DNA from: Isoetes taiwanensis
Taxonomy: Eukaryota; Streptophyta; Lycopodiopsida; Isoetales; Isoetaceae
Reading direction: 5' to 3'
DNA: 64,000 nt
Assembly (NCBI GenBank): GCA_021234155.1
Contig: JAJEKV010000046.1
Location: 9,369,012 to 9,433,011 of the forward strand
Below, in pieces: positions 12,006 to 24,000 of the stretch (position 1 is the first letter of the stretch; each line of letters begins with the position of its first letter). A program made the position numbers and the translations under genes. A model generated the notes under the pieces. The model made no database searches and had not been told where the DNA came from. It saw nothing but the letters and a program-made list of their open reading frames with translations.

Positions 12006-12856
12006 TCTGCTACATGTTGGATTTTCTCTAACCATTCACGGGTGTTTTTTAGAGTTCTTTGTGTTGCTTGTAGGTTTTACGCCATCGGCTTATAGTTGAG
12101 GAAGTCCTTTGGTAGTCGGCCGGTTTTGTGTCTCTTGCGAGTCCCTTCTTAGAATAGCATCGATCCGAGCCATCGAATCGCCATTCTGGGAAGGGACGAG
12201 CTACTATATAAGCCCATTTCCTCTTTCGGACCAGTTATCGGCATCGTCTCACAGCAGCTCTTCTTCTATTCTCGTTGCTTCCCTCCCTTCCCGCCCTGCT
12301 GCGTGGGGGCATGAGTCTTTTTCATTTATGTTTCTTGTTCATGCACTCTTTGTTGTTCTCCACCTTTGGGTGTTGCTATTATCATGTTTTCTTTTCATCG
12401 GCATCATAACCGTTCACGGGTGTTTTTTAGGGGTTCTTTGTGTTGCTTGCAGGATTCCGCCGTCTTCTGGGGTCCTGCTATATTTGTGTTCGCCATCGAC
12501 CCACCGTCTTTGGTTCTCCAGGCCATACATTCAAGGATTCCGCCGTCTTCTAGGGTCCTGCTATATTTGTGTTCGCCATCAACCCATCTCCTTCGGTTCT
12601 CCAGGCAACACATTCAAGGTTGTTGGCGGCCATTTCTCATTAGGGTTTTCCTCAAAAACCCGAAAGGGCGGGGTTTTTTTTATCCCGATGAGAAATTGTC
12701 GCCATTACCCTTCTATATTGCTTGTGCACGTTTCTTTTTATGGGTAGTCCGGTATTGTTCCTATGGTCGGCTACCCCTCTCTATTCTTCAAACTATTGTA
12801 TACTGCTGATGTGATGAATGACAAGCCTATCTAGCCGGTTTTGTGTCTCTTGCGTA
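12006..12856. other. No gene; short tandem duplication 12451-12617
   Basis: No coding sequence is convincing. An 83-bp unit starting AGGATTCCGCCGTCTTCT is duplicated head to tail (12451 and 12534). A shorter block, CATTCACGGGTGTTTTTTAG, appears at about 12030 and 12410. A stretch at 12640-12690 (AAACCC, then GGCGGGGTTTTTTT) resembles the 3' region of the LINE family seen at 17.5 and 38.0 kb. Confidence 0.5.
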
Positions 12857-14262
12857 CAGTAAAAGCTGGTCCACAAAATTCCCTAATCGGGTGCCATCTA
12901 CGCCTCTGCTATGAAGCCATTCTTCGAGTTCATCAACATACAGACCAAATAGGGTAGGTGACAAAGGGCAGCCTTGTCGTACACCTATAGTGCTCCAGTT
13001 CCCAACTTGATAATCATTTCCTCATACAAGCAAGCCACTGAGCTCCGCAAGGAGTCCGACACACCTAGCCTTTCCATTCGCTTATCGAGGCCATCCCTGG
13101 GCACAGTGTCGAAAGCTTTAGAGAAGTCAATAAAAGCCATACATAAAGACTTCCTGGGTGCTTTAGCTTTCTCTGACAGAACCCGGAGAGTTAGTGCACG
13201 ATCCAGAATACTGTGATTCCTCCGGAAACCTGCTTGAGATAGAGCTCTTTTACTGTTTTCATCAGCCCAACGACTCAATTTGCATTCTAGCAAACTGCCT
13301 AACAATTTAGAAAACATGCTGCCCACCAAAATTGTACGGTAATTCTTGGCTTCTAGCTTGCTGCCAGATTTGTGGATCAGAATGATCTTCTTCTCTTGCC
13401 AGGCTTGTGGCAGGCCATTAATGACAGCTTCATTTAGTTGGTGCGTGATCACTGTGATCAGACATCTCCTCCCCATTTGAACAGTTCAATACACATACCT
13501 TGCAGATCCGAGGCCTTGCCGTTTTTCATGTGCGAAAGAGCTTCCTTGACATCAGCTTCATTGAACATGAGTTCGTTAGTGCAGAGTTTTCTCATTGATC
13601 CTGCACCTTCTTGATGGTAGAGCGTTTGCACCATCTCCAACATGCCGCTGATTTTCACCATATCCTGCACATTTGTGGAGAGCAATTTGGACCAGAATGT
13701 TTTTGGATATTTCATAAACCAATGCCCTAATGACTCCTGTCTTTGCTTAAAAAAAGTGCGCTTCTTACATCAGATCAAATCTTTATACCACTTTGGTTTA
13801 ATTCTGATACCTTTTTGCAGTGCTGCCCGGGTCTACGACAATCATGATCCCACCAGCTATTGCAATGATGCCCTGGTTTTCTCTGCTTTGTATATCCAAA
13901 AATTTTACCTGCAGCATGGATCATAACTTTTGTTAACATGGCAGCATCCTTGCTTAGGAGCCCCGACCATTTGATCTGAGCGAGCCCATCTGACACGACT
14001 TGTTTGAAAGCTGCTCCTTTTGGGTAGTCCAGCTTTAGCTTAGGTTGGAAAACCCTGTCAGTTTGCTGTTTAATGGTAGTCCCTTCTAAGACTACTTTCA
14101 AATAGGCATGATCAGATTCTGGTAGCTTGGTACCTATTTCAAAGTCTGTGACTAGGTGCGAGTCTCTGAGGAGCATTGCATAGTCTACTGTACTTTCCCC
14201 CAAAGGGGTAAAACAAGTAGAGCCTCCCGAGTTTGGAAACCCTTCAAGACACTTTACTAGCT
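12857..14262 (-). pseudogene. LINE fragment: endonuclease C-terminus and N-terminal half of reverse transcriptase
   Basis: Minus-strand pieces of a non-LTR retrotransposon. At 14240-13775 the frame contains STVDYAMLLRDS and PESDHAYL, the end of an AP-endonuclease-type domain. At 13715-13458 lies the linker, and at 13476-12985 the reverse transcriptase, with FIDFSKAFDTVPRDGL (first catalytic Asp). At 12985-12860 another frame continues IGVRQGCPLSPTLFGLYVD. The sequence stops before the YADD motif, so the 3' half is missing. Frame changes at about 13465 and 12985 show decay. It is from the same clade as the LINE at 17.5-32.3 kb but AT-richer and older. Confidence 0.8.
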
Positions 14263-14420
14263 CATATGTTTTATTATCAATAAATGACTGCATCTCATTG
14301 TCCATTGCATGCTTCCATTTTTTTGCATCTTCTGCACTGACTGCTTCATCAAAATTATTAGGTATACCAGGCTCAAATAGAATACATCTGCTACAAGTGC
14401 TGTAGCTGCAAGTTCAACAT
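14263..14420 (-). pseudogene. Short copia reverse-transcriptase fragment
   Basis: Reading the minus strand across two frames gives GIPNNFDEAVSAEDAKKW and then AMDNEMQSFIDNKTYELV, the typical N-terminal segment of a copia reverse transcriptase. It is fused by chance to the LINE endonuclease fragment next to it and truncated on both sides. Confidence 0.6.
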
Positions 14421-14560
14421 CAGAAGAAGCTAGAGAAGGAGGTTTGTCTGCAAACTCAGGATTAAATTGAAGTGGAGAAGGAAGCTCATCTAATGCATCC
14501 AGAATAGCAAAAATAAAGGAGGCCAAAAGCATTATTTGCAGCAAGGTTGGACCAACAATT

Positions 14561-17453
14561 ATGCTCAAATTGAGAGGTAAGACACCTAGACAAATGTGGA
14601 GTTATTTGCTTAAAAATTATGAAGCCAAAACCTCTTCACAAATTGATGTTTTGGAGAGTGAATTAAGGAACTTGAAGTTCCATGAGGATGAAGATGTATC
14701 AGAATTTTTCAATAAATTCGATAACGTCATAGCAGATTTAGATGGAGCAGGAGTGGTCATCAATGAAAGATACCAGGTATTATCCATAGCTAGGGCTATT
14801 TCATCTAATGAGCATTTGTCAGTTCTAATAAGGAATGTAGCAAAGATAAGAAAGAAAGCAGAAAATATGCTAAGAACAGAAGTTGAGCAAAGGAAACTAA
14901 AAAGGAAGAATGATGAAGCCGGTGAGAATGATGAAGCCAAGGGTCCTTGCTTTTACTACGATCTGAGATGGTCACATTAAGGCTAATTGTCTAAGGATAA
15001 TAGACGCTTTAATTGCCAAGGATATAGACATGTTGCTGCTAACTGTTCCAGCCCAAAGGATCAAGATAAGAACAAGGGACGAGGCATGGCTACTAGAGGC
15101 GGGGGATATAGTGCAAGATGCAATAATTTCAGAGGAAGAAGAAACTTCAGAAATAAAGGAAAAGAAAGACCAACTGCTGTGAATATAACTAGAGAGTCAT
15201 ATGAAGAAGAACCTGAAGAAGAAATGGACGAAAATGCAGAGGTAACAATTTCAAAAACTTTCTCAGTTTCTGAAAAATGTTCTAAGGATGATGATAATCT
15301 ATTTGTCATAGATAGTGGAGCTGAAAGAAGCATGATAAAATTCAGATGCAGGCTAAAGGAGAAGACTAGCAAAAATTCCAATTTTGTTTCAATGGGAGAT
15401 GGGAAACTAGAAAAGGTTGAAGAAGAAGGTCTTTTGGAGCTGTATGACTTAGAAGGGAAAATTGTAATGCTTGAAAAAGTATTCTGTGTGCCTAATATAG
15501 TCAAGAACCTTATTTCTGCTACACAACTTGTGGATCTTGGATATCAAGTGGTTTTTGAAAAGTTATTTTGTAAAGTGATGATGCATAATAAAATCAAGTT
15601 TCTTGGGATACGTATTGGCAAGCTTTTTGGCTTTTACAATGATGTGATTGATATAATCAATACAATAAGGATACCTACCTTACAATTGTGGCATGAGAGG
15701 TTGGGGCATACTCATGCAAACAGTATTAACTATATGATTAAAAAGGGACTGACTATAGGAGAAGAAAATAAGGAAGAACATCTTAAGTGTGAAGGCTGCT
15801 TACTAGGTAAAAACAGCAGACTACCATTTTCAAAGCATGCCAAAGGGCAAAAGAGATCTTGGAAAGTATGCACAGTGATCTATGTGGACCCTTAAATGTA
15901 AGGAGCATACATGGAAAAAGGTATTTTATCACCTTTACAGATGATCTGACTAGGAAAACTAAATGCTACACCCTAAGAACCAAAGATCAAGCTTTTGAAG
16001 CATTCAGAATATTTCAAGCTGAAGCAGAGAGGCAAACTGGCAAGAAAATCAAATGTTTGAGAACTGAAAGAGGAGATGAATTTGTTTCTCACAGGTTCAA
16101 CAAATATTGTCTAAATCTCAAAATAAAGAGGCAATTTACTTGCTCACATACACCTCAACAAAATGGAGTAGCAGAAAAGAATAATAGGGCAGTGATATCT
16201 ATGCTCAAACATGCTGGCATGCCAAATTTTCTATGGGAGGAAGCTCTCAAATCTGCAGCAAACATTCAGAGCAAACTACCCACAAGGAGTACAAATCCTT
16301 CAAAAGAAAAAAATAAATGGAGAAGCACCTGATAAATTATGGTATGAGACTGAACCTTCCTTTGAAGACTATAGAGTGTATGGATTTGCAACATATGCTC
16401 ATATACCAGAAGAAGTTAGGAAGAAACTAGATAATAGGTTGTGCTATCTCATAGGTTATGATGAACATTCAAAAGGTTACCAATTATACGAGCCTACAAA
16501 TAAGAGAATTATATTAAGTAGAGATGTAACTTTTGATGAGAGTACTCTATATAAGCATAGAGAAAAGGAAATTGAAAAAACAAACAAAGAAACTAAACTT
16601 GCAGATTTGGATAATGATCATGCAAGGCCAGTAATTTTTTATGGTGAAGACACTAATGGAGACAATTCATGACAGACACTAAGCAGGCTGAAAATGCAAG
16701 GAATGGGATGGATGAGAAAATTCAGTCTACTATGAATCATGAGAACAATATACGGAAAAATAGGAAAAGGAAAACAGAAGCAGAATAACTCAAGGATGAC
16801 TTGAAAATTGATGTAAACAAATATGGGCATAGTGATGAAGGAAAAAGTAGGAGATTTATTGAGGAATCTGAATTTAAACAAATTTTGGCTATTCTAGAAC
16901 CTAACATGCCCTCTTGTTATAAAGAATCAATGGTTGCAAGAGATTCATTATCTTTGGAAGAAACCATGGAAGAGGAATTAGATGCTTTTCAAAGAATACA
17001 AACCTATGAACCAGTTGAGAGACCTAGTGGGAGAAACATTGTTAAAAACAAATGGATATTCAGACTTGCCTGAGTCAGATGGGAAAGGGCAGAAATATAA
17101 AGCCAGGTTGGTTGCAAAAGAATTTTCCCAAAGGAAAGTACTCGATTATGATGAGACCTTCTCACCAATAGTCAAATTAGCAAGTATAAGAACCTTATTA
17201 GCATTTGCAAATGCCAAGAACCTTAACATACATCATATGGATGTCAATACTTCCTTCTTAAATGCTCAATTGGATGAGGAGATCTTCATGGAATAGCCAC
17301 TACGCTTTGAAGCTAAAATAATTTAGTCTGGAAATTAAAGAGAGTCGTTTATGGTCTCAAACAAACACCCAGACAATGGTACATTTGCATGGATGAATAT
17401 CTCAGAAAAAGAGGATTCAACAAACTGCAGTGTGATGGTAATATCTATGTCTT
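14561..17453 (+). pseudogene. Ty1/copia gag-pol remnant, truncated in reverse transcriptase by a LINE
   Basis: Gag (14561-14980) has the UBN2-type helical region, e.g. NLKFHEDEDVSEFFNKFD. At about 15005 a zinc knuckle begins FNCQGYRHVAANC. The same frame (14987-15895) carries the aspartic protease motif FVIDSGAERSM and the pre-integrase block LWHERLGH. Integrase (15859-16332) has HSDLCGP and FTDDLTRKT, TERGDEF and PQQNGVAEKNN. Later blocks (16211-16672, 16801-17296, 17389-17453) include the reverse-transcriptase pieces KARLVAKEFSQRK and HHMDVNTSFLNAQ. The frame breaks near 14980, 15895, 16320, 16670, 17070 and 17296. The YVDD motif and RNase H are absent because the LINE tail begins at 17454. 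No LTR was found. Confidence 0.85.
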
Positions 17454-19884
17454 AAGGAAGGAAGGAAGGAAGGAAGGAAGGTTCTTTTATCGTCCGCGGA
17501 GGCCAATCGGCCTATGGGACCCAAATTACACGGGTGCAGCAAGCCCCTTGCTACCCGGATTAAAAAATCCCCCCTTAGGAGGGAAAAACTGTCGTAGCAA
17601 CAAGCCTGCTGGCAGCTATACAAATATACATATACACATAAATTTCTGGCACTTTAGGTAGGCGCCCGGGGGCAGAGGTGAGTCCGCAGATCCAAAACCT
17701 CCTAGAGGTAGAAGCCAAGGGATCGAACTGACGGCGTACTGAGTAGCTCGTGCAGGGGCAGACCAGGTCGCACCAAGAGAATGTAGCGAGCCCGAATCTG
17801 ACTATAGGCTGGACAGCTCTGGAAGGCATGGCTTTCATCCTCAACAACCCCCAGCGGGCAACACTGACAAAGCCTGTCCTGGCGCCGCTCTCCAACCCAC
17901 CGACCCGTCTCAAGCCGAAGATGGTGGGCCCCTGTTCGAATGGACGCGATGATCATGCGCTTCTTCATGGGCAACTGAGAACGCAGGTAGAGCTGTGGGC
18001 CTCGAACCAGGGTGGGGTTTATGTGTTCTTTGTAGTGTGTCACCTTTACCTGTTCCAGAGCATGGTGGTCCTAGAGCTTCCCCAGGAAACAAGAGTCCAA
18101 GTACCCCTTTAGCCTATCCTGGCCGGCGTCTGTGTGCACCTGGACGCACCTATGTGCGTCTACGTTCCAGCGCGCTAGCCACTGGGCTCTCTTGTCTTTC
18201 CAACAAGCCCTGAGTCGTTGGGGGCTCATCGCCACAGCGTAAGCCAAGTCCGGGAGCCGAGTGCCGCCCATGCTGGCCACCTTCTGGAAATAAACAATGT
18301 GTCTATCGAGGGCCGCATGCTGCAGGGGCATGAAACCTGTCTCCTGCAACAAGATCTGATATGGAACTGAGGGCTTGACCCCAAGTGCCCGCGTAAAAAA
18401 TGCCTTCTGGACCTGCTCCAAGTCGTTCCAAGTCGCCAAAGACACCATGGGCCCCACACCTCGACCCCATACAGAAGAACTGGCTCTACTAGTGCCCGGA
18501 ACAAATGTGACTGGTGGCCCCAGTCATACAGCTCGGCCCTGTGACTATTGTTTTGTATTGCGTATAGCGCCTTCCAACCTGCGGTCACCCGAAGGCGAAT
18601 GGATGCATCCCAATACATTGAGGACGAAAATTCCACCCCCATGTACTTGTAGCTGGGTGTAACCTCTACCATCTGCCCCTGATAAGTGAGCGCCGGAGGT
18701 GCTGGATGACGTGAGGAGGATATGAGGACCACCTTAGTCTTGGCCAGGTTGACACGCATGTCCGTCGCCTGGCAGAATGTGTCCAGGGCATCTAGGTGTG
18801 CCTGCATGCCCTCTGGTGTATGGGCCAAGAGGTCCACATCATCCGCATAGATGAGCTTCCAGATGACCTGGTGCAAGAGCTGTATACCGTCCCCCCCATT
18901 GGCAGCAAGCCAGGCTTCCAACTGGTCAATGTAAAGTCCAAAGAGTGTGGGTGAGAGAGGACAACCTTGCCTAACTCCAATGCTACTGGCAAATGACTGT
19001 CCTTCCGGTTGCATGCGGCCTGTGCAGCTCTCGTACAGTCTGTACACTGCGTTCTGCAGATCCATAGGGAGCCCCAGATGGTGCAATCTCGCCCACAACT
19101 TTTCCCGGGGTACCGTGTCGAAAGCTTTTGCAAAGTCCATAAAACAAAGAAGATGGTCCTCCCGGCGGTTCACTCGCTATCCTAAGATGTGATCAATGGT
19201 GGAATGTCGAGTCCGAGGCACATGCGGGTAAGTGCCGACTTTATTTGCCTCTGCCATCCGGTTACCGCCTGCTCGAGAATGCCCGCCGACGCTTGGCAAA
19301 CACCGAGCTGACCATGATGGTTCAAAGAATTGGCTTTGGATAGTGTGGGTCCCCTGCCTTGTAGATCGGGAACAACCCCTCTTGTGGTCCATGACCAGGA
19401 AAACCCTCTTGCAGCGCCCGTTGAACAAAGGCAAAGAAGGGCGGGCACCATGGGCTGTCCTGCCCCTTGGCAACTCCGCGGCAAAGCCGCCCAAGTCTGG
19501 CTTTTCCCATTAGCCGGCCCGGCAGCCCCTCTTTGACATCTTCGTGATCACCAGTGTGGGCCATGTTGGCGGGGCACATGCGTTGCGTGTTCCCCGGATC
19601 ATAAAGCCGCGGTGACCGCTCCCATTGCACCGCCCGTGATGTTCTGGTGAATTTGCCGGCGGCTGCAGAGTACCCTAGCGCCGAAAAGTTCTCGGGTGGG
19701 CCCAAGAGGTCGAACATTTCTCCTTGGTGCCTTGCCAGGTACCTTGCCTTTGTTTCATTGAGGAAGGCACGGTAATGGCTGGTGGCCTGAGCTCGCGTGT
19801 CCTGATCCACGATGAGACGGAGTGCGCATTTGCGTTCCTTACACTCGGCATCAAACCATCTGTTACAAGCATGATTTCATTAAT
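17454..19884 (-). pseudogene. LINE, 3' part: reverse transcriptase, zinc knuckle and (GGAA)n tail
   Basis: Three-prime portion of a GC-rich non-LTR retrotransposon inserted into the copia element. From the 5' side on the minus strand: a linker with WFDAECKERKCA (about 19855-19820), the block LFPIYKAGDPH (19330), reverse transcriptase (19173-18226) with FMDFAKAFDTVP, VRQGCPLSPTLFGLY and YADDVDLLA, and a C-terminal zinc knuckle with CQCCPLGVVEDESHAF (about 17870). The 3' end is a simple repeat, (GGAA)n on the plus strand at 17454-17482. Several frameshifts (near 19177, 18400, 18050) inactivate it. Its missing 5' part is the endonuclease at 30902-32300. Confidence 0.85.
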
Positions 19885-20050
19885 TGGAGAAAATAATGCA
19901 ATTTTGAGAATTTTAAGCACACCTAATTTGCTCAAGCACGAATATTTTCACCTAATTCTCGAACCCAAGATACATGAGGTCATTAACATACACATATACA
20001 TACAAATTATGTGTTGTACTTGTACATGTACGTGATACTTGTACAAGCCC

Positions 20051-20117
20051 AATAATGGCCCTACAATCTACACCAATAATTCACATCAATAATTTTAGTT
20101 CACTATAAACACAGCTC
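20051..20117 (+). promoter_or_regulatory. Core promoter of small gene A
   Basis: Contains TTCACTATAAACACAGCTC, with a TATA-like box at about 20103-20109, 25-30 bases before the ATG at 20134. This 67-bp block matches 20719-20785 at 61 of 67 positions, including the upstream ATTCACATCAATAATTTTA. Confidence 0.65.
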
Positions 20118-20133
20118 CATTCATTCATCTTGC

Positions 20134-20376
20134 ATGGCTTCCTTGCCTCCTCGTCTGGAGCACATCCGATCCTTCAAGTGCTACTTGAGCTACAACGATC
20201 TGTGCGAATGCTATAGAAATGGTGTTAATCTTGATCCATGGCTCCAGTCCAAAGCAGATGGTCCTGCGAGTGCTTGCAGGAAGCTCATTCGTATTGTGAT
20301 CCACCTTTATTGGCTTCCTGATCAGGAGATCTTTGAGCTGAATGCCATCACCTTAGCAGGTGTTGATGATGAGTGA
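20134..20376 (+). CDS. Small protein A of unknown function (80 aa), tandem paralogue
   Basis: Complete 80-codon frame from ATG to TGA, no intron. The protein has no signal peptide or membrane segment that I can see. Its middle holds SYNDL, then LDPWLQSKA, LIRIVIHLYWLPD and a C-terminal VDDE. The downstream paralogue B has the same length with no gaps and 38 of 80 residues identical; conserved positions are Cys16, SYNDL19-23, Cys26, Gly30, LDP33-35, SKA39-41, Cys48, LIR, IHL, WLP, IT and VDDE. Ungapped conservation with many substitutions indicates a protein under constraint. It sits in the putative transposon upstream of, and pointing towards, the transposase gene. I do not recognise the family; it could be an accessory transposon protein or a captured host gene. 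Confidence 0.6.
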   Translation: MASLPPRLEHIRSFKCYLSYNDLCECYRNGVNLDPWLQSKADGPASACRKLIRIVIHLYWLPDQEIFELNAITLAGVDDE

Positions 20377-20718
20377 ATCGTGGAAGACATGTGTATCTGC
20401 CAAGGATACAATAATGATATATGAGCAGTTCTATAGTATGTTAAGGATATAATAATGATATGAGCACCTATGAACTATGTAAGGATGTAATAGCACAATG
20501 AATATTATCTGATGTATCATACCTGAGTATAGTGTAAGGTTGTGCTCTTCGACCTCGGCTTTATTTGCAAGCAGTCCCTAATTTCAATCACACCTAAATT
20601 ACTCAAGCACAAATACTTTTACCTTAGTAAAATCCACAAAGCATATTTTCACTTGATACACATATCCATACAAAATATGCATTATACAAGTATGTATACA
20701 TGAGTCTTATATACGCTC

Positions 20719-20785
20719 AATAATGGCGCTACAGTCTACCCCAATAATTCACATCAATAATTTTACTTCACTATAAAAGCAGCTC
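20719..20785 (+). promoter_or_regulatory. Core promoter of small gene B
   Basis: Near-copy of the block before gene A. It contains TTCACTATAAAAGCAGCTC with a TATA box at about 20771-20778, followed by the ATG at 20815. Homology between the two units starts further upstream (about 19917 and 20587, CACACCTAA) and stops just after the stop codons, so the duplicated unit is about 670-680 bp. Confidence 0.65.
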
Positions 20786-20814
20786 ACTTCGGGGCTAGAG
20801 GTCATTCATCTCCC

Positions 20815-21057
20815 ATGGATTTTTCACCTTCTTCTGTTCACCACATTGAGGCGATCAAGTGCTCAATGAGCTACAATGATCTTGTCGGTTGCCTAGACAG
20901 GGGTATTCTTCTTGATCCCTACCTTCGATCCAAAGCTATGGGCGCTGAGATTTGTTGCCCTGGGCTAATTCGTGTTATGATCCACCTCATTTGGCTTCCT
21001 GAGCGCAATAGCTATGAGATATCAGGGATCACTCCTGTAGCTGTTGATGATGAATGA
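20815..21057 (+). CDS. Small protein B of unknown function (80 aa), tandem paralogue
   Basis: Complete 80-codon frame, ungapped paralogue of gene A 681 bp upstream. It shares SYNDL, LDP-x-L-x-SKA, LIR-x2-IHL-x-WLP and the C-terminal VDDE, and differs at 42 of 80 positions. The stop codon is 25 bases from the stop codon of the convergent transposase gene, so the two transcripts probably overlap at their 3' ends. Beyond the stop codon the flank no longer resembles that of gene A. No known domain is recognised; function is unknown. Confidence 0.6.
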   Translation: MDFSPSSVHHIEAIKCSMSYNDLVGCLDRGILLDPYLRSKAMGAEICCPGLIRVMIHLIWLPERNSYEISGITPVAVDDE

Positions 21058-21082
21058 ATCACCTGTTCAACATTTGCATACC

Positions 21083-24000
21083 TCAAGAGGGCTCATCATC
21101 CTCGTTAGCTTCTTTAGCCACTAATTCTTGCAACTGTGTCCCGACACTACTGGGGATCACCACTAACAATGGCCTGGTCTCTACCGCCCAACCGTAGTCT
21201 ATTGTTTTCAAATGTTGGTAGCGTGGCGGATCATTAGGATTGGGTCTCCAATTCTTGCTCCAACAATCCCTATACTGCATTGCATATGAGGTTCCCTTTC
21301 TGGCAACAGGCTCAAACCAAGAGACAAACACCTCTTCGTAATGAGGGAGATTAGGGTCCTCTATTGGGTCCTCTTCGGCAAAAGCCATCCACGTCGGGCA
21401 GTTATCATGTGGCCTGATCAGCAAAAGCATTCCTTTCTTGACATCTTGGTAGGGGTCGAATATTTCAACTGGGTTCTTGAGTCTACCCGAGAATGGCCCT
21501 ACATACTGAGATGCTTCAATGTGCTGATCCACCAACACGTTTTCGGGTTCTTCCAATGTGTCTTGCCTGGTGTTGGGCCAGAAATCTTGAATGACAGTTC
21601 TGCCGGGCTGAACGTCCCCAAGCACTCGCAACAAGGTGGACCAGTAGTCAATAACTTCATTCATATATGTGTTGGACCATGAGTTATCGCCAGCTCTAGA
21701 AATAGCTGCCCAGTGCATCATGTACTTGGCAATAGAAGCTCTCAATGCACCTATATCTTTCAAGCTCCCATATGGCTGCACGATCTTAGGTGACCCTCTC
21801 GGAATCATAGGTAAACCTTGGGCATCCTCCTTCCACATTCTGATTCCCTTTTCAGGGAGCCACTCCCTATGTCCTGGCCTCATCTTGTAGAACATTAGTG
21901 GCCATCCATCCTTCATGCAGAACTTGAAGAGTAGAGGTTCCAAATGACCACATAAACGGTCCTTCTTATTAGGGATAAAACCTTTCACGAATTCCTTCCA
22001 ATTAGGAACCTCTGACACAAGGTAAGGTGAAGGAGACTTTGAACTACACTGCCTGAAGAGTTGCATAAGCTCTGGAATAGTCAATGCATCTGATCTTCTC
22101 ATTAGAGTAGAGTAGTTTCCAAAGAGGGCATCTATGTCATCGTGGGTGTGTCCAACCATCATGAATCCCAGCTACACTTGATCGAAGACACCTAACCAAA
22201 CCAAGTATGACAAGTAAGAGAAAAGATACCTGTTTTTGTTTTGACCTGAGCAATTGTCTAGCTGCAAGTATAGCCTCCTAGGCAACTTCTTCGGTACCAT
22301 AGGGCCCTTGGGAGGAGGCAGAAAATCATTTCTAGTGCCATTTACCATATCCGTGTTTAAAATTGCTCCACCCCAGCAGCTTTCAGAATGATCTGTATGT
22401 CTCAAATGTCCCCAATTGTCCTCAGATTGGTTCTCCAGTGTTTTCAAGGTATGATTTAAAGATCCCACATAAAAATTCGAATCATCAGGCCAAAGGTCCA
22501 GTGAGAAGTGGCCCAAGGCACCTACACCATGCCCGTGCATGAGAGCACCTGTAACACTCACCTTCAATCGTTCACCCCTCCAAACAGACTTTGCTAGCTT
22601 TTCAAGACGAGGAACCATGGTCTTATTCTAATCCATCTTATCATGTATAATGGTTAAAGCATGTTGAGGAGATCGATGAGACAAAGCTCTCCATGACCAG
22701 TATAGACTCCTGCATGAAAGTTGAGCTGTCATGTGAGATTTCCTTTCTACGGCAAGCTCCCTTCTTTCATTTGGATCTCTAGTCTTGGCAAGCTTCTCCT
22801 TTATCACAATACAGGTAGTACACTTAGAAAATGCTATCCTTTTAGCGATTGCTACCTCTGAGTGGTTCTCCTTCCATGCTGACAAGAAGGACGAGGGAGA
22901 AACATGTTTTCCTGTCATCTCGTGCACTGTAATGTCTACCTCTTGATGTATGTCCTTTTTAGTCAAGATGGAAGGTAATCTCTTCACGTTCTCTCTAGTG
23001 CCTCCACTCGTGACCTTTGAGCGGTGTGGCATAGTCTCAGCATTTTCATCTATATACATAGATAGCACAGCAGTTCCGGCCAGTGTATGAGATCTTGTCT
23101 TCTTAGATCCGGAGTTTCCATGCTCTGCAATCCTGTGGCCACTCAAAAATAGCTTCCTCCATTTGTAAAATGTAGAAATGGGTATACCATAAGCACTATG
23201 CCATGCCTTCACGCAGACTTGCTTGTTGTTCAGCATTAGCTTTGTGACAGTTCCATTCTCTGAGCAAAGATCTAGCATATTGAAAGCAAAAGTTGTGCGT
23301 TCTGAGCTTTTCATGTTCCAATAAAAGGTCCTCATGCAGGCTACCTCTTTAAACGTGAAATTAGCACAACATCTCTTCAAGCAGCAGAGCGAGGACCTGA
23401 ACTGCAAGATGGCGTCAGTTGTGGTTTTTCTTTTACATTTGTTTAGGGCGGAGCGTGGTCTGGCCCTCCTGTTTACCATGTGGTATTTTCTTTTTTTTTC
23501 GGTATTCCAACCTCCGGCCTGATAGCATAAGGTTCTTTCTCGAGCTCTGTCTCCTTCACGGCCGAAACTAGACTTGAAACTGGAATACTGTCTACTAGAA
23601 CCAATGCTATTGGCCATCTCACCAAATCATGCACCTGTGGCACTTCTGCACAAGCCTGACAGCGCATAGAAACATTTTCGAGCATGGCAACAAATTTGTA
23701 CTAGAAACCCCTATCCATTCTTCACCCAACTTCATGTCAGACACAACATCGTTTGGATCTGCGAAGACGATGACACCTGAGGCATAAGGCATATTGCAGC
23801 ACTCATGCAGTAACGCGCATGTCTTCTCCACTAGTTGATCTCTACAAATCCCATGCATTTCACTTGGTTTACTGTTTTCTACACTACCATTTTCACTGAC
23901 CTGCCAATTTATCCGTTTAATCTGACCAGGTGGTGTGCTAACATCGGGTGCTGCATGGATTTCATTCTTAAGGTCGCTTTTGGACCAAAGAACAAAGCTA

